Shown: piece by piece, positions 1-6,817 of the stretch
Position numbering within the stretch: the first letter of the stretch is position 1
Layout of the letters: each line of letters starts with the position of its first letter
From: Balneolales bacterium
GTDB lineage: Bacteria > Bacteroidota > Rhodothermia > Balneolales > Natronogracilivirgulaceae
Assembly (NCBI GenBank): GCA_007133995.1
Contig: SLLP01000164.1
Span: forward strand, 1 to 10,428
Direction: 5' to 3'
Length of the DNA stretch: 10,428 nucleotides
The notes under the pieces: generated by a model
What the model was told of the DNA's origin: nothing
The model's input: only the letters and a program-made list of their open reading frames with translations
The model's database searches: none
Made by a program: the position numbers and the translations under genes

Positions 1-1216
1 CTGTTTTCTTTGAAGAAGCTTTTTCTTCTCCGGTTTTTCTGCTGACGGGTTCTTTTCTGTCTGGATTCTTTCCATCCGATTCACCTGATTCCGACATCTC
101 TTCCTTCATGCCGAAACCGGGAAACCGGCCCGAGAAATACTCCTTCTCGGTCTCCTCCCGGGTTTTAACCTTGCCGAGAAGATAGCCGTAGGGACGCAGT
201 GAATCCACTTCATCGCAGATTTCCTTGAACATGGCAAGTCCGGGAATAAAGAGTATCATGCCGGCCAGACCCCATATCTGCCCCCCGACAAAAATGGCAA
301 GCAGTGTAACCAGGGGGTTCAAACTCACCCTTTGGCCGACGATCATAGGCGTGAACAGATTGCTCTCGAACAGCTGTATCACGTAAAATGAGGCCAGAAC
401 AGCCACCGGATACCACAGCGAGTCCATGGTTAGCAGTGAATAAATAATCGGGAGGATGGATCCGAGAATTGGCCCCAGGAACGGAATCACATTGAGCATG
501 GCGGCGAACACGCCGAAGAAGAGCGCATGATCCACCCCGATGATCATGAGTGCCGTACTGTTGAGAACAGCAAGGATGCAGATCACCATAAACATTCCTG
601 TGATATAGTTCTGAATCACGCTTCGCACTTTGTTGAGTACCTTCTCGACTTTGTTGCCCCGGTCGGTTCTCGCCAGAGCCATAAGGAAGAAGTCCCTCAG
701 GAAATCGCGATACATCAGCAACAGAAAAACATAGATCGGGATCAGGAAAAACATGGTCACCGTGGTCGCGGCGGTCATCACGCCCCGTGTAAGCGGCTCC
801 ACATTATCCCGAAGAAACGTGACGATGGCATCCTGTACCGATTCGAGCTGCGCATCCGGCTCCACATCAAGATAGGCACTGAAAAACCCGTAGAACTGTT
901 CAAAAAGCTCGTTTATCCGCCTTTCAATCATCCCGAGATCCTGCGCAAAATTGACAATTTGGCTGTAGAAAAAGAAGATGATTCCGGCCAGAAATGTAAT
1001 GCCGATCAGCACGCTCAGAAGCGAGGAGAAGATCCGGTGGATGCGGTATTTCTCCAGAAAGGACGAGAGCGGCGTAAGAAGAATGGCGAAGAAAACAGCA
1101 AACAGAAACGGCACCAGAATGGAACTCGCCTGGATGAGAAAGAAGACAAAGAGGGTGAGGCCGGCCAGGATGATGGTCAGTTTCAGATACCAGGGTATTG
1201 TCAATTCATTGCTCAT
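1..1216 (-). CDS. AI-2E family (PerM/TqsA-like) membrane transporter, 3' end outside window
   Basis: Reading leftward from an ATG at 1214-1216, the frame is open for about 405 codons to the window edge, so the C-terminus is missing. The protein is a polytopic inner-membrane protein: three hydrophobic spans near residues 11-29, 31-49 and 63-83, a soluble segment at about 85-145, then further spans near 152-168, 205-225, 230-261, 268-282 and 300-328. The later part contains PFLGPILGS, then LFESNLFTPM and NPLVTLLAIFVGGQIWGLAG, the conserved core of the AI-2E/UPF0118 family. Family members have been linked to autoinducer-2 export, Na+/H+ antiport or other efflux; the substrate here cannot be assigned. 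The tail after about residue 345 is hydrophilic and K/E/S-rich and makes the protein longer than the usual 350 or so residues. The start is supported by GGAG seven bases upstream and by an ATGA overlap with the preceding zinc-ribbon gene, which implies translational coupling. Confidence 0.9.
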   Translation of the reverse strand, partial: MSNELTIPWYLKLTIILAGLTLFVFFLIQASSILVPFLFAVFFAILLTPLSSFLEKYRIHRIFSSLLSVLIGITFLAGIIFFFYSQIVNFAQDLGMIERRINELFEQFYGFFSAYLDVEPDAQLESVQDAIVTFLRDNVEPLTRGVMTAATTVTMFFLIPIYVFLLLMYRDFLRDFFLMALARTDRGNKVEKVLNKVRSVIQNYITGMFMVICILAVLNSTALMIIGVDHALFFGVFAAMLNVIPFLGPILGSILPIIYSLLTMDSLWYPVAVLASFYVIQLFESNLFTPMIVGQRVSLNPLVTLLAIFVGGQIWGLAGMILFIPGLAMFKEICDEVDSLRPYGYLLGKVKTREETEKEYFSGRFPGFGMKEEMSESGESDGKNPDRKEPVSRKTGEEKASSKKT

Positions 1217-1431
1217 GGGGTATCTCCGGAAGCGGTCAAAAACCAGAGTATGTGATCGCACCGCGAGTAGACGTAGTTCTTTGCTTTTATATTCAGAAAA
1301 TCAAGCCCGAAAAATATTGTTGTTCTCGTATTCAAAAGGGCATGGCGAATTGTGAACCGGTCATTTTTACAAACCGGGCAAACCAACGAATTGTCATTGA
1401 TCTCAAAGGTTGTTGGATGCTCATCACTCAT
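1213..1431 (-). CDS. small zinc-ribbon-like protein (72 aa) with one expected cysteine replaced
   Basis: This 72-residue protein has C18-x-x-C21, then a conserved-looking block LLNTRTTIFFGLDFLNIKAK, then a second knuckle ending in C58 followed by DHILWFL. It resembles short bacterial zinc-ribbon proteins in which two CxxC pairs bind zinc and flank an LLNTR...FFGLD core; this is recognition from memory, not a search. In such proteins residue 55 would be Cys, but here it is Tyr (TAC instead of TGC, a single transition). H60 might act as the fourth ligand, or zinc binding may be weakened. The gene lies 46 bp after the M1 peptidase gene, and its TGA overlaps the ATG of the transporter gene as ATGA, which supports it being a translated gene. 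A weak AAGG lies upstream of the ATG. Molecular role unknown; nucleic-acid binding is one possibility. Confidence 0.75.
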   Translation of the reverse strand: MSDEHPTTFEINDNSLVCPVCKNDRFTIRHALLNTRTTIFFGLDFLNIKAKNYVYSRCDHILWFLTASGDTP

Positions 1432-1477
1432 GATGCCTTAAAATAGGCAAGTAGTGGGTGAGATGCCAAAAATGACA

Positions 1478-3571
1478 TCAACGCATCCATAACATATTGT
1501 GCCTGTCGATGTCCGGCAGCTTCTGGTCGGCATCAATAACAACCTGCTGTATCTGCCTGTCCGGAATGATGATTTCGGTCTGCCTTTTCCCTCGCAGCCA
1601 GTCATCCACCGGAATCTTGTACTTGGCTTCTTCACCATCCATCCGGGTCACCGTCAGATAAACCGGCATGGGCACCTTGCCCTCGTCACGGATGACTATG
1701 CGGGTGCCGTCATCCACATCCTCCACCAAAGCTATGGCCTGGTTGAGTACCCAGGTTTCGTAATACCAGCTGTACCAGAACCAGCCAAGATCACGTCCGC
1801 TCACCCGCTCAAATGTGCGGAAAAAATCCCATGGATACGCCTGTTTGAAGGCCCATTCATTGACAAAACTTTGATATGCCTCCCGGAAAACGTCATCTCC
1901 CAGCAGATGGCGCAATGCAACCAGCACGGTTGCGGGCTTCGGGTAGGATGCAAGCCGGAAATGATCGGAGGTGTAGTGGTAGTCGGAACGGCGCATAATC
2001 GGACCCTCATCCCCGCGTCGGGCTGCACTGATGTATGAGAACTGCGACCGGTGATGAGATTGCCGCTGCGGGATATACTCATTGGCAGCTTCCGCCGTAC
2101 TGAATACGGTATTTCCTTCATCAAGCCAGCTGTAGCGGCGCTCATCAGTGCTTACGATCAGCGGAATCCACATGTGGGCCAGCTCGTGAGCAGTGACCGA
2201 GTAAAGCGCATCCTCGCCTCGCATGTTATAGTCGCCCATCACAGTCATCATCGGATACTCCATGCCGCCACCAATGATCCCGGCACCTTCAACTGCCGTC
2301 ATGTGAGGCCAGGGATAGGGAAACCCGGTCATGTTGGAGAGAAATGTAATGGCATGCTGCTGGTAGGCCGTAACTTCAGACCAGAGCGGAGCTTCTTCCC
2401 TCCAGAATGTGTTGATGACGGTGTAATCGTCGCGACCGTTGCCTGTCAGATCGCCGACAGATGTGCGGGCGGCATCCCAGTGCGATTCGCGCGTTGCACT
2501 GAAAGCGACATCCCGGACATTCTGTGCTCTGAATCGCCAGGTCAGCATTCCCCTGTCTCCAGCGGCACTGACCGTCGAAGCCTGATCGCCCCCGGCTGTA
2601 TATACGCGCATCGTTTCGTCACTCTCTCTGGCTTTTCGCCATCTGGAAAGCACATCCGGGTACAGCACCTCATCGGCATTCATGAGCTCACCCGTAGCCA
2701 TAACCAGCCAGTTTTCGGGTGCGTGAATCGTAAGATTGTAATCCGCAAATCCGTGATAGAATTCGGCCTGACCCAGATAGGGATCAGGATGCCAGCCAAC
2801 CACATCATCATACACCACCATGTGAGGATACCAGTAGCCGAGATAGAACAGATTGTCCCGGCTGTGACCCATGCGTCCGCCCGCACCCCGCTGCGGTATC
2901 ACAAAATCGTAGTCAATATCGATCTGAAGCTGCTCTCCGCTGCCAAGTGGCTCAGACAGCCAGAAAAACATTCGTGTCCCATCCACCGTATACCGGTTAC
3001 GGGTCACCCGCTCCTCCTTGAACTTAGTGCCATTTACAATTACCCGATGGAGATTGACCCCACCGGTGATCTCCGCAGGCCGGTTTCGTGCAACCCCTTC
3101 GGCATGGTGATTCTGAACCAGCTCAAGATGCACACGTCTGAGGGTATCGGGTGAATTGTTATGCAGGGTGATGCGTGCTGTGGCCGAGAGTCTTCTTTCT
3201 GCGGGATCCAATGTCGCTTCAATATCATACTCGGTGAATTGCTGCCAGTAATTTTCACCGGGCCGTCCGTCAGGCGTGCGATTCTCTCTCAAAACAGACA
3301 GTTGATAGCCTCTTGACGGCACGACCTCCCGGGGAAGCGGCCGCTCGGATGCCAGGTATTTATCGCTCTTCGAATCAGCCGGCCGCACCAGCATTTGCGT
3401 TGACTCCGGGGTAGTCAACTCTGGCGCTGTTGCAGTTACCGCCGAATTGCCTGCACCATCATCTGTCGTTGCTTTCTGAATCGTTTCGGCTGACACGCAT
3501 GAGAGTGTCATCAGGCACAACGTGGCGGCTATTGTCATTGATGAAAAGGTATTCCGGTATTGAAAATGCAT
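1478..3571 (-). CDS. exported M1-family zinc metallopeptidase (aminopeptidase-like)
   Basis: The 697-residue protein carries the gluzincin signature HELAH at 462-466 with the third zinc ligand E485 after exactly 18 residues (HEXXH-X18-E). The exopeptidase loop that reads GAMEN in classical members is GGGMEYP here (434-440). Y543 in SYPKP is the candidate transition-state tyrosine. Residues 1-28 look like a Sec signal peptide with likely cleavage after VSA; the cysteine at 25 sits in a poor lipobox, so a lipoprotein is less likely. The order is a variable linker (30-110), an N-terminal beta domain (about 112-355), the catalytic domain (about 375-610) and a short C-terminal beta domain. The likely role is periplasmic or surface peptide hydrolysis. 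The ATG at 3571 has no Shine-Dalgarno sequence; the next ATG (3538) would remove the basic n-region of the signal peptide. It is the third gene of the leftward cluster, 65 bp after the amidohydrolase. Confidence 0.9.
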   Translation of the reverse strand: MHFQYRNTFSSMTIAATLCLMTLSCVSAETIQKATTDDGAGNSAVTATAPELTTPESTQMLVRPADSKSDKYLASERPLPREVVPSRGYQLSVLRENRTPDGRPGENYWQQFTEYDIEATLDPAERRLSATARITLHNNSPDTLRRVHLELVQNHHAEGVARNRPAEITGGVNLHRVIVNGTKFKEERVTRNRYTVDGTRMFFWLSEPLGSGEQLQIDIDYDFVIPQRGAGGRMGHSRDNLFYLGYWYPHMVVYDDVVGWHPDPYLGQAEFYHGFADYNLTIHAPENWLVMATGELMNADEVLYPDVLSRWRKARESDETMRVYTAGGDQASTVSAAGDRGMLTWRFRAQNVRDVAFSATRESHWDAARTSVGDLTGNGRDDYTVINTFWREEAPLWSEVTAYQQHAITFLSNMTGFPYPWPHMTAVEGAGIIGGGMEYPMMTVMGDYNMRGEDALYSVTAHELAHMWIPLIVSTDERRYSWLDEGNTVFSTAEAANEYIPQRQSHHRSQFSYISAARRGDEGPIMRRSDYHYTSDHFRLASYPKPATVLVALRHLLGDDVFREAYQSFVNEWAFKQAYPWDFFRTFERVSGRDLGWFWYSWYYETWVLNQAIALVEDVDDGTRIVIRDEGKVPMPVYLTVTRMDGEEAKYKIPVDDWLRGKRQTEIIIPDRQIQQVVIDADQKLPDIDRHNMLWMR

Positions 3572-3636
3572 TATTATTGGATTGGATGATGTATGTCACA
3601 ATCGGTAAAATAGAAAAAAGCTGTTTCTTAATTTTA

Positions 3637-4407
3637 CTAATCCGGTTCATAGAGATCGGAACGGTCTGTATTCACCAGTTCAACAAGAAAATCGGCCAGG
3701 TTTCTGGAACACGCCTCCAGAAAACGGGCTCCCTTTTCAGCAGTGGCATGTTTCGGATTACCTACACCGGTATCAACGGAAATTTCAGTCCATTCGCGCG
3801 GCGTCCAAACCCATCCCTCTTTCATGGCCTTGATTCGAAACTTGCGCTCATGCCCGTCTCCAGCTTCGGAAAGGGGTCTCACCAAATCCGGGCGGATATG
3901 CATCACCGCACTGGTTTCAAATTCCCCGGCATGATCACCCGGTTCTTCAAAATACTCATTCCAGTCAGCTGCCCGGTACCAGTCAGCCGTCAGAAGCAGC
4001 AGTTCAAGCTCCGTCTGCAGTTCGCGGATCATCTGGCGGAAGTTGTTCCCGCCGTGTCCGTTAAGCACAAGAAGCTTACGCACACCCTGTCCCTCCAGCG
4101 ATCGGGCAATATCACCCAGCACCGCCTCCTGGGTAGATGGATTCATGTTGATGGAGAAGGGCAGGTCCAGCATGCCGGTCTGCACTCCAAAAGGTACGGT
4201 CGGCAGGATGGCAACCCGGGCCCCTTTCTCCCAGGCCAGACGTCCGGCCTCGGCCGCAACATATCCGCACTCGATATTGTCGGTTGCATAGGGCAGGTGA
4301 TAATTGTGAGGCTCGATGGCGCCCCAGGGGAGAACGGCCACTTCGCAGGTGTGTTCCTGAACGGTTTTCCAGTTCGATTCGGCAATCAGCCAGGGTTTTT
4401 CGGTCAT
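3637..4407 (-). CDS. creatininase-family metal-dependent amidohydrolase
   Basis: The 256-residue product has the family signatures in order: GAIEPHNYHLPYATD with probable metal ligands E32, H34 and D43, NGHGGNN at 116-122 with H118, and DHAGEFETS at 158-166. The ending VGNPKHATAEKG is also typical. The family contains creatininase, the archaeal FAPy deformylase ArfB and MftE, all dinuclear-metal enzymes acting on amide or peptide-like bonds; nothing here picks one substrate. It should be cytoplasmic, as there is no signal peptide. I chose the ATG at 4407 because MTEKPWLIAESNW begins where relatives usually begin. An in-frame GTG at 4446 would add 13 residues, but it falls inside a perfect inverted repeat. 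It lies 69 bp (30 bp with the GTG) after the YjbQ gene on the same strand, so co-transcription is likely. Confidence 0.88.
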   Translation of the reverse strand: MTEKPWLIAESNWKTVQEHTCEVAVLPWGAIEPHNYHLPYATDNIECGYVAAEAGRLAWEKGARVAILPTVPFGVQTGMLDLPFSINMNPSTQEAVLGDIARSLEGQGVRKLLVLNGHGGNNFRQMIRELQTELELLLLTADWYRAADWNEYFEEPGDHAGEFETSAVMHIRPDLVRPLSEAGDGHERKFRIKAMKEGWVWTPREWTEISVDTGVGNPKHATAEKGARFLEACSRNLADFLVELVNTDRSDLYEPD

Positions 4408-4438
4408 GGTGGTACAATAGGGGTCATTTTTCGGGATA

Positions 4439-4456
4439 ATATTCACCCTTGAATAT
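4439..4456 (-). other. perfect inverted repeat (7-bp arms, 4-nt loop) between two operon genes
   Basis: The plus strand reads ATATTCA-CCCT-TGAATAT. In the leftward transcript this gives a 7-bp A/U-rich stem with an AGGG loop, between the YjbQ stop (4477) and the amidohydrolase ATG (4407). It contains the alternative GTG codon in its loop region. No U-tract follows, so it is not a standard terminator. It may be an RNA processing or translational element, or chance. Confidence 0.35.
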
Positions 4457-4476
4457 ACACCGTTCCACCGAAACCG

Positions 4477-4908
4477 TCACTTTTTCTCTGCAATTCCTGC
4501 AACCTGGACAACCACATGTCGGTCGCGTGGACGATTGTCGTGATCCAGAAGCACGATCTGCTGCCATGTGCCGAGGATGCATCGACCGTCACGAATCGGC
4601 ACGGTGATGCCAGGTCCCATGAATGTTGACCGGATGTGCGAAAACCCGTTGTCGTCACCCCAGGTTTGCGAATGGTGGGACCGCATGGTTTCCGAAGCGA
4701 ACTCCTCGAGCTTCTCCTTGATGTCCTTGACCAGTGCCGGCTCAAACTCCATGGTGGATATGGATGCCGTGGAGCCTACGGCAAACACATGACAGAATCC
4801 CTCATTGATGCCCGAGTCGCGAACAGCCTCGTCGACTTGTCGGGTGAGATCATGGATGTCGGAAAATCCCTTGGTTTTGAGATGGATATCTCTGGTTGAA
4901 ATAAGCAT
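4477..4908 (-). CDS. yjbQ: YjbQ/UPF0047 family protein
   Basis: The 143-residue protein matches the whole length of the YjbQ (UPF0047) family. It has VGSTASIST at 44-52, the acidic E55/E57 in MEFEP, HH at 78-79, TWGDDNGFSHIRS at 82-94 with H91, VPIRDGRCILGTWQQIVL at 103-120, and DNRPRDR at 124-130. It belongs to the variant with GSTA rather than HTTA in the first motif. E. coli YjbQ has been reported to have weak thiamine-phosphate synthase activity, but the physiological role of the family is unsettled, so the symbol names a family rather than a proven reaction. It has no signal peptide or membrane span, so it is cytoplasmic. It is the promoter-proximal gene of the leftward cluster, facing a 396-bp divergent spacer. 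The ATG has no clear Shine-Dalgarno sequence. Confidence 0.9.
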   Translation of the reverse strand: MLISTRDIHLKTKGFSDIHDLTRQVDEAVRDSGINEGFCHVFAVGSTASISTMEFEPALVKDIKEKLEEFASETMRSHHSQTWGDDNGFSHIRSTFMGPGITVPIRDGRCILGTWQQIVLLDHDNRPRDRHVVVQVAGIAEKK

Positions 4909-4975
4909 GGAAAGAAGTTTGGGTTGATTAATACAAGTTAAAAAAAATAATGTGACAACTATAGTTTACGGATCC

Positions 4976-5003
4976 AAAATAGCAGATTCACACCCCGACT
5001 CAA
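4976..5003 (-). promoter_or_regulatory. candidate promoter of the yjbQ-led operon
   Basis: Reading leftward, TTGAGT (5003-4998) and TATTTT (4981-4976) are 16 bp apart, placing a transcript start about 60 bp before the yjbQ ATG. Both hexamers match the general sigma-70 consensus at four of six positions. The spacer is AT-rich and offers other weak pairs. A 10-bp palindrome (AACTATAGTT, 4957-4966) lies near the predicted start. Confidence 0.3.
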
Positions 5004-5201
5004 ACAAATATAGCCATCATTTGTAATCAGTGCGACTACATACCGTATACAGATAACGAACAGGGCTTAACTACGGGGTTACCGCCGCAGTTCGCAACAT
5101 ATTTTTTGTATGCAATACAGCGGTTGACTATATTTAGTACATACATATGTAAAGCGTTGGTGTGTAATAAGATATATATTATTTGTGAAGCAAATATTGT
5201 T

Positions 5202-5230
5202 TTTACTGCATTTGCCGGAAGTTGGATAAT
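5202..5230 (+). promoter_or_regulatory. candidate gdhA promoter
   Basis: TTTACT (5202-5207) and GATAAT (5225-5230) are 17 bp apart. The -10 matches TATAAT at five of six positions and the -35 matches TTGACA at four. The predicted transcript start is about 68 bp before the gdhA ATG. It competes with the TTGACT/TATGTA pair near 5124-5151. Confidence 0.35.
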
Positions 5231-5304
5231 TAAGGACCGGGAGCCAAAATGCAGTCTATCCGGATTTTTATAACCGGTGTTTAACCATTTATTTAAAAAC
5301 ATTT

Positions 5305-6666
5305 ATGAGTAAATCTTTTGAATCAGAAATCGATGCCTTCATGGAAGAAGTGGAGGCAAAAAATCCCAATGAAACAGAGTTTCTGCAATCGGTGCGGGAA
5401 GTCGCCGAGATCACGATTCCGTTTATCGAAGAGCATCCCAAATATAAAGAAGCTCACATTTTGCATCGCATGGTCGAACCCGAACGCGTGATCATGTTTC
5501 GGGTGCCCTGGGTCGACCGTACCGGTCGTATCCAGGTCAATCGCGGCTTTCGGGTTCAGTTCAGCTCGGCCATCGGACCCTACAAGGGCGGACTGCGCTT
5601 TCACCCTTCCGTTAACCTGAGTATCCTCAAATTTCTCGGCTTTGAACAGATTTTCAAGAACGCTCTCACTACCCTGCCCCTGGGCGGTGCCAAAGGCGGA
5701 GCCGATTTCGATCCCAAAGGAAAATCCGATCGCGAAGTGATGAAATTCTGCCAGAGCTTCATGACCGAGCTGCACCGGCATATCAGCAAATACACCGATA
5801 TACCTGCTGGAGACATCGGAGTTGGCAAGCGTGAAATCGGCTACCTTTTTGGTCAATACAAGCGAATGGAAAATGAATTTACCGGTATACTCACCGGCAA
5901 GGACCTCAATTGGGGAGGTTCACTCATCCGACCGGAAGCAACCGGCTATGGCGCTGTATACTTCCTGGTCGAAATGCTGAAAAGAGCCAAAGAGGATTTC
6001 AAGGAAAAGCGCGTGGCAATCTCCGGATCCGGTAATGTAGCACAGTTCGCAACTGAGAAAATCATTGAGCTGAAAGGCAAGGTCGTCACGGTATCCGACT
6101 CCTCAGGATACATCTATGCCAAAGACGGGCTTGCAACCGAACATCTGAAATTCATGATGGAACTCAAGCACAAGGAACGTGGCCGGGTCAGTGAGATGGC
6201 AGAGAAATTCAGTGAACTTGAATATTTTGAAAACGAGCCTGCATGGAACCTTCCAGGCAAAGTGGATATGGTCATCCCTTGTGCCACCCAAAACGAACTT
6301 GACGAAGAACATGCAAGGAACCTGATTGAAAAAGGGGTTAGATTTGTTGGTGAAGGCGCAAACATGCCGTGCACCACAGAGGCGGTTCACCTGTTCCAGA
6401 AAAAAAAGGTGCTGTTCGGACCCGGCAAGGCAGTGAATGCCGGTGGAGTCGCGGCATCCGGTCTCGAAATGGCGCAGAACGCCCTTCAGCTGAGTTGGGA
6501 AAGAGGCAAAGTGGAAGAAAAACTGCTCTACATCATGAAAAATATCCACTCGCAGTGTGTCCATTACGGTGAAAACAAACACGGCGAAATAGATTACGTG
6601 AAAGGAGCAAACCTGGCGGGTTTTGTCAAGGTGGCCAATGCCATGATGGACCAGGGTGCGGTTTGA
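5305..6666 (+). CDS. gdhA: glutamate dehydrogenase, NADP-type (EC 1.4.1.4)
   Basis: The enzyme catalyses reductive amination of 2-oxoglutarate with ammonium to give L-glutamate, linking nitrogen assimilation to the TCA cycle; it works in the cytoplasm, normally as a hexamer. The 453-residue length is standard for the small hexameric class. Visible motifs are GPYKGGLRFH (91-100, substrate lysine K94), LPLGGAKGGADFDPKG (124-139, catalytic lysine K130) and PAGDIGVG (167-174, catalytic aspartate D170). The Rossmann fold shows GSGNVAQ (241-247) followed by SDSSG (264-268). The serine after that aspartate is the pattern of NADP-preferring enzymes such as E. coli GdhA. The usual GGGKGG loop reads GGAKGG here, a mild variation. 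The ATG at 5305 has an AT-rich leader without a Shine-Dalgarno sequence. It is a single-gene unit, divergent from the yjbQ operon and convergent with the deacetylase gene, from which 151 bp without a convincing terminator hairpin separate it. Confidence 0.96.
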   Translation: MSKSFESEIDAFMEEVEAKNPNETEFLQSVREVAEITIPFIEEHPKYKEAHILHRMVEPERVIMFRVPWVDRTGRIQVNRGFRVQFSSAIGPYKGGLRFHPSVNLSILKFLGFEQIFKNALTTLPLGGAKGGADFDPKGKSDREVMKFCQSFMTELHRHISKYTDIPAGDIGVGKREIGYLFGQYKRMENEFTGILTGKDLNWGGSLIRPEATGYGAVYFLVEMLKRAKEDFKEKRVAISGSGNVAQFATEKIIELKGKVVTVSDSSGYIYAKDGLATEHLKFMMELKHKERGRVSEMAEKFSELEYFENEPAWNLPGKVDMVIPCATQNELDEEHARNLIEKGVRFVGEGANMPCTTEAVHLFQKKKVLFGPGKAVNAGGVAASGLEMAQNALQLSWERGKVEEKLLYIMKNIHSQCVHYGENKHGEIDYVKGANLAGFVKVANAMMDQGAV

Positions 6667-6817
6667 TCAAACGGGGTATCATGCGACAGAGCTGATTAGC
6701 GCTTCTGCAGTTAAAGTGTTGATTCGAAAGGATATGTCGCTGAATACCAGGAAAAGCTACTAAACTGAACGGGAAAGGTGATGGAAAAGATAACTGGTTA
6801 CGATAACTCCGTAAATT

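Larger units (their letters stand above)
4909..5304. other. AT-rich divergent intergenic region, no gene seen
   Basis: This 396-bp spacer separates the leftward yjbQ operon from rightward gdhA and should hold both promoters. Besides the two promoter candidates listed separately, it contains two 10-bp palindromes (AACTATAGTT at 4957-4966, TACATATGTA at 5142-5151) and a 6-bp hairpin TATTTG-tgaag-CAAATA (5180-5196). A second possible gdhA promoter is TTGACT (5124-5129) with TATGTA (5146-5151), where the palindrome covers the -10. An 88-codon leftward frame (5036-5302) has no recognisable features and looks fortuitous. Confidence 0.6.

Noticed and set aside
527..1255. Rightward 242-codon open frame
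   Set aside because: It is antisense to the AI-2E transporter gene; its K/E/H-rich translation is a reflection of the hydrophobic codons on the true strand.
2051..3154. Rightward 367-codon open frame
   Set aside because: It is antisense to the M1 peptidase, whose motifs are intact; the translation has no recognisable domain.
3538..3600. Promoter-like TTGTGA-N17-AATAAT before the M1 gene
   Set aside because: The -10 would touch the ATG, forcing a start inside the signal peptide; the gene is better read as part of the operon.
3430..4452. Rightward 340-codon open frame
   Set aside because: It covers the amidohydrolase gene and the spacer in antisense, with no family features.
5036..5302. Leftward 88-codon frame in the divergent spacer
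   Set aside because: AT-rich, no motif or credible start context, and it would occupy the region where the gdhA promoter must lie.
6667..6817. Terminator between the convergent gdhA and deacetylase genes
   Set aside because: Only short palindromes (AGCGCT, CTGCAG) and a 7-bp direct repeat (GATAACT) are present; no GC-rich stem with a T-tract in either direction.
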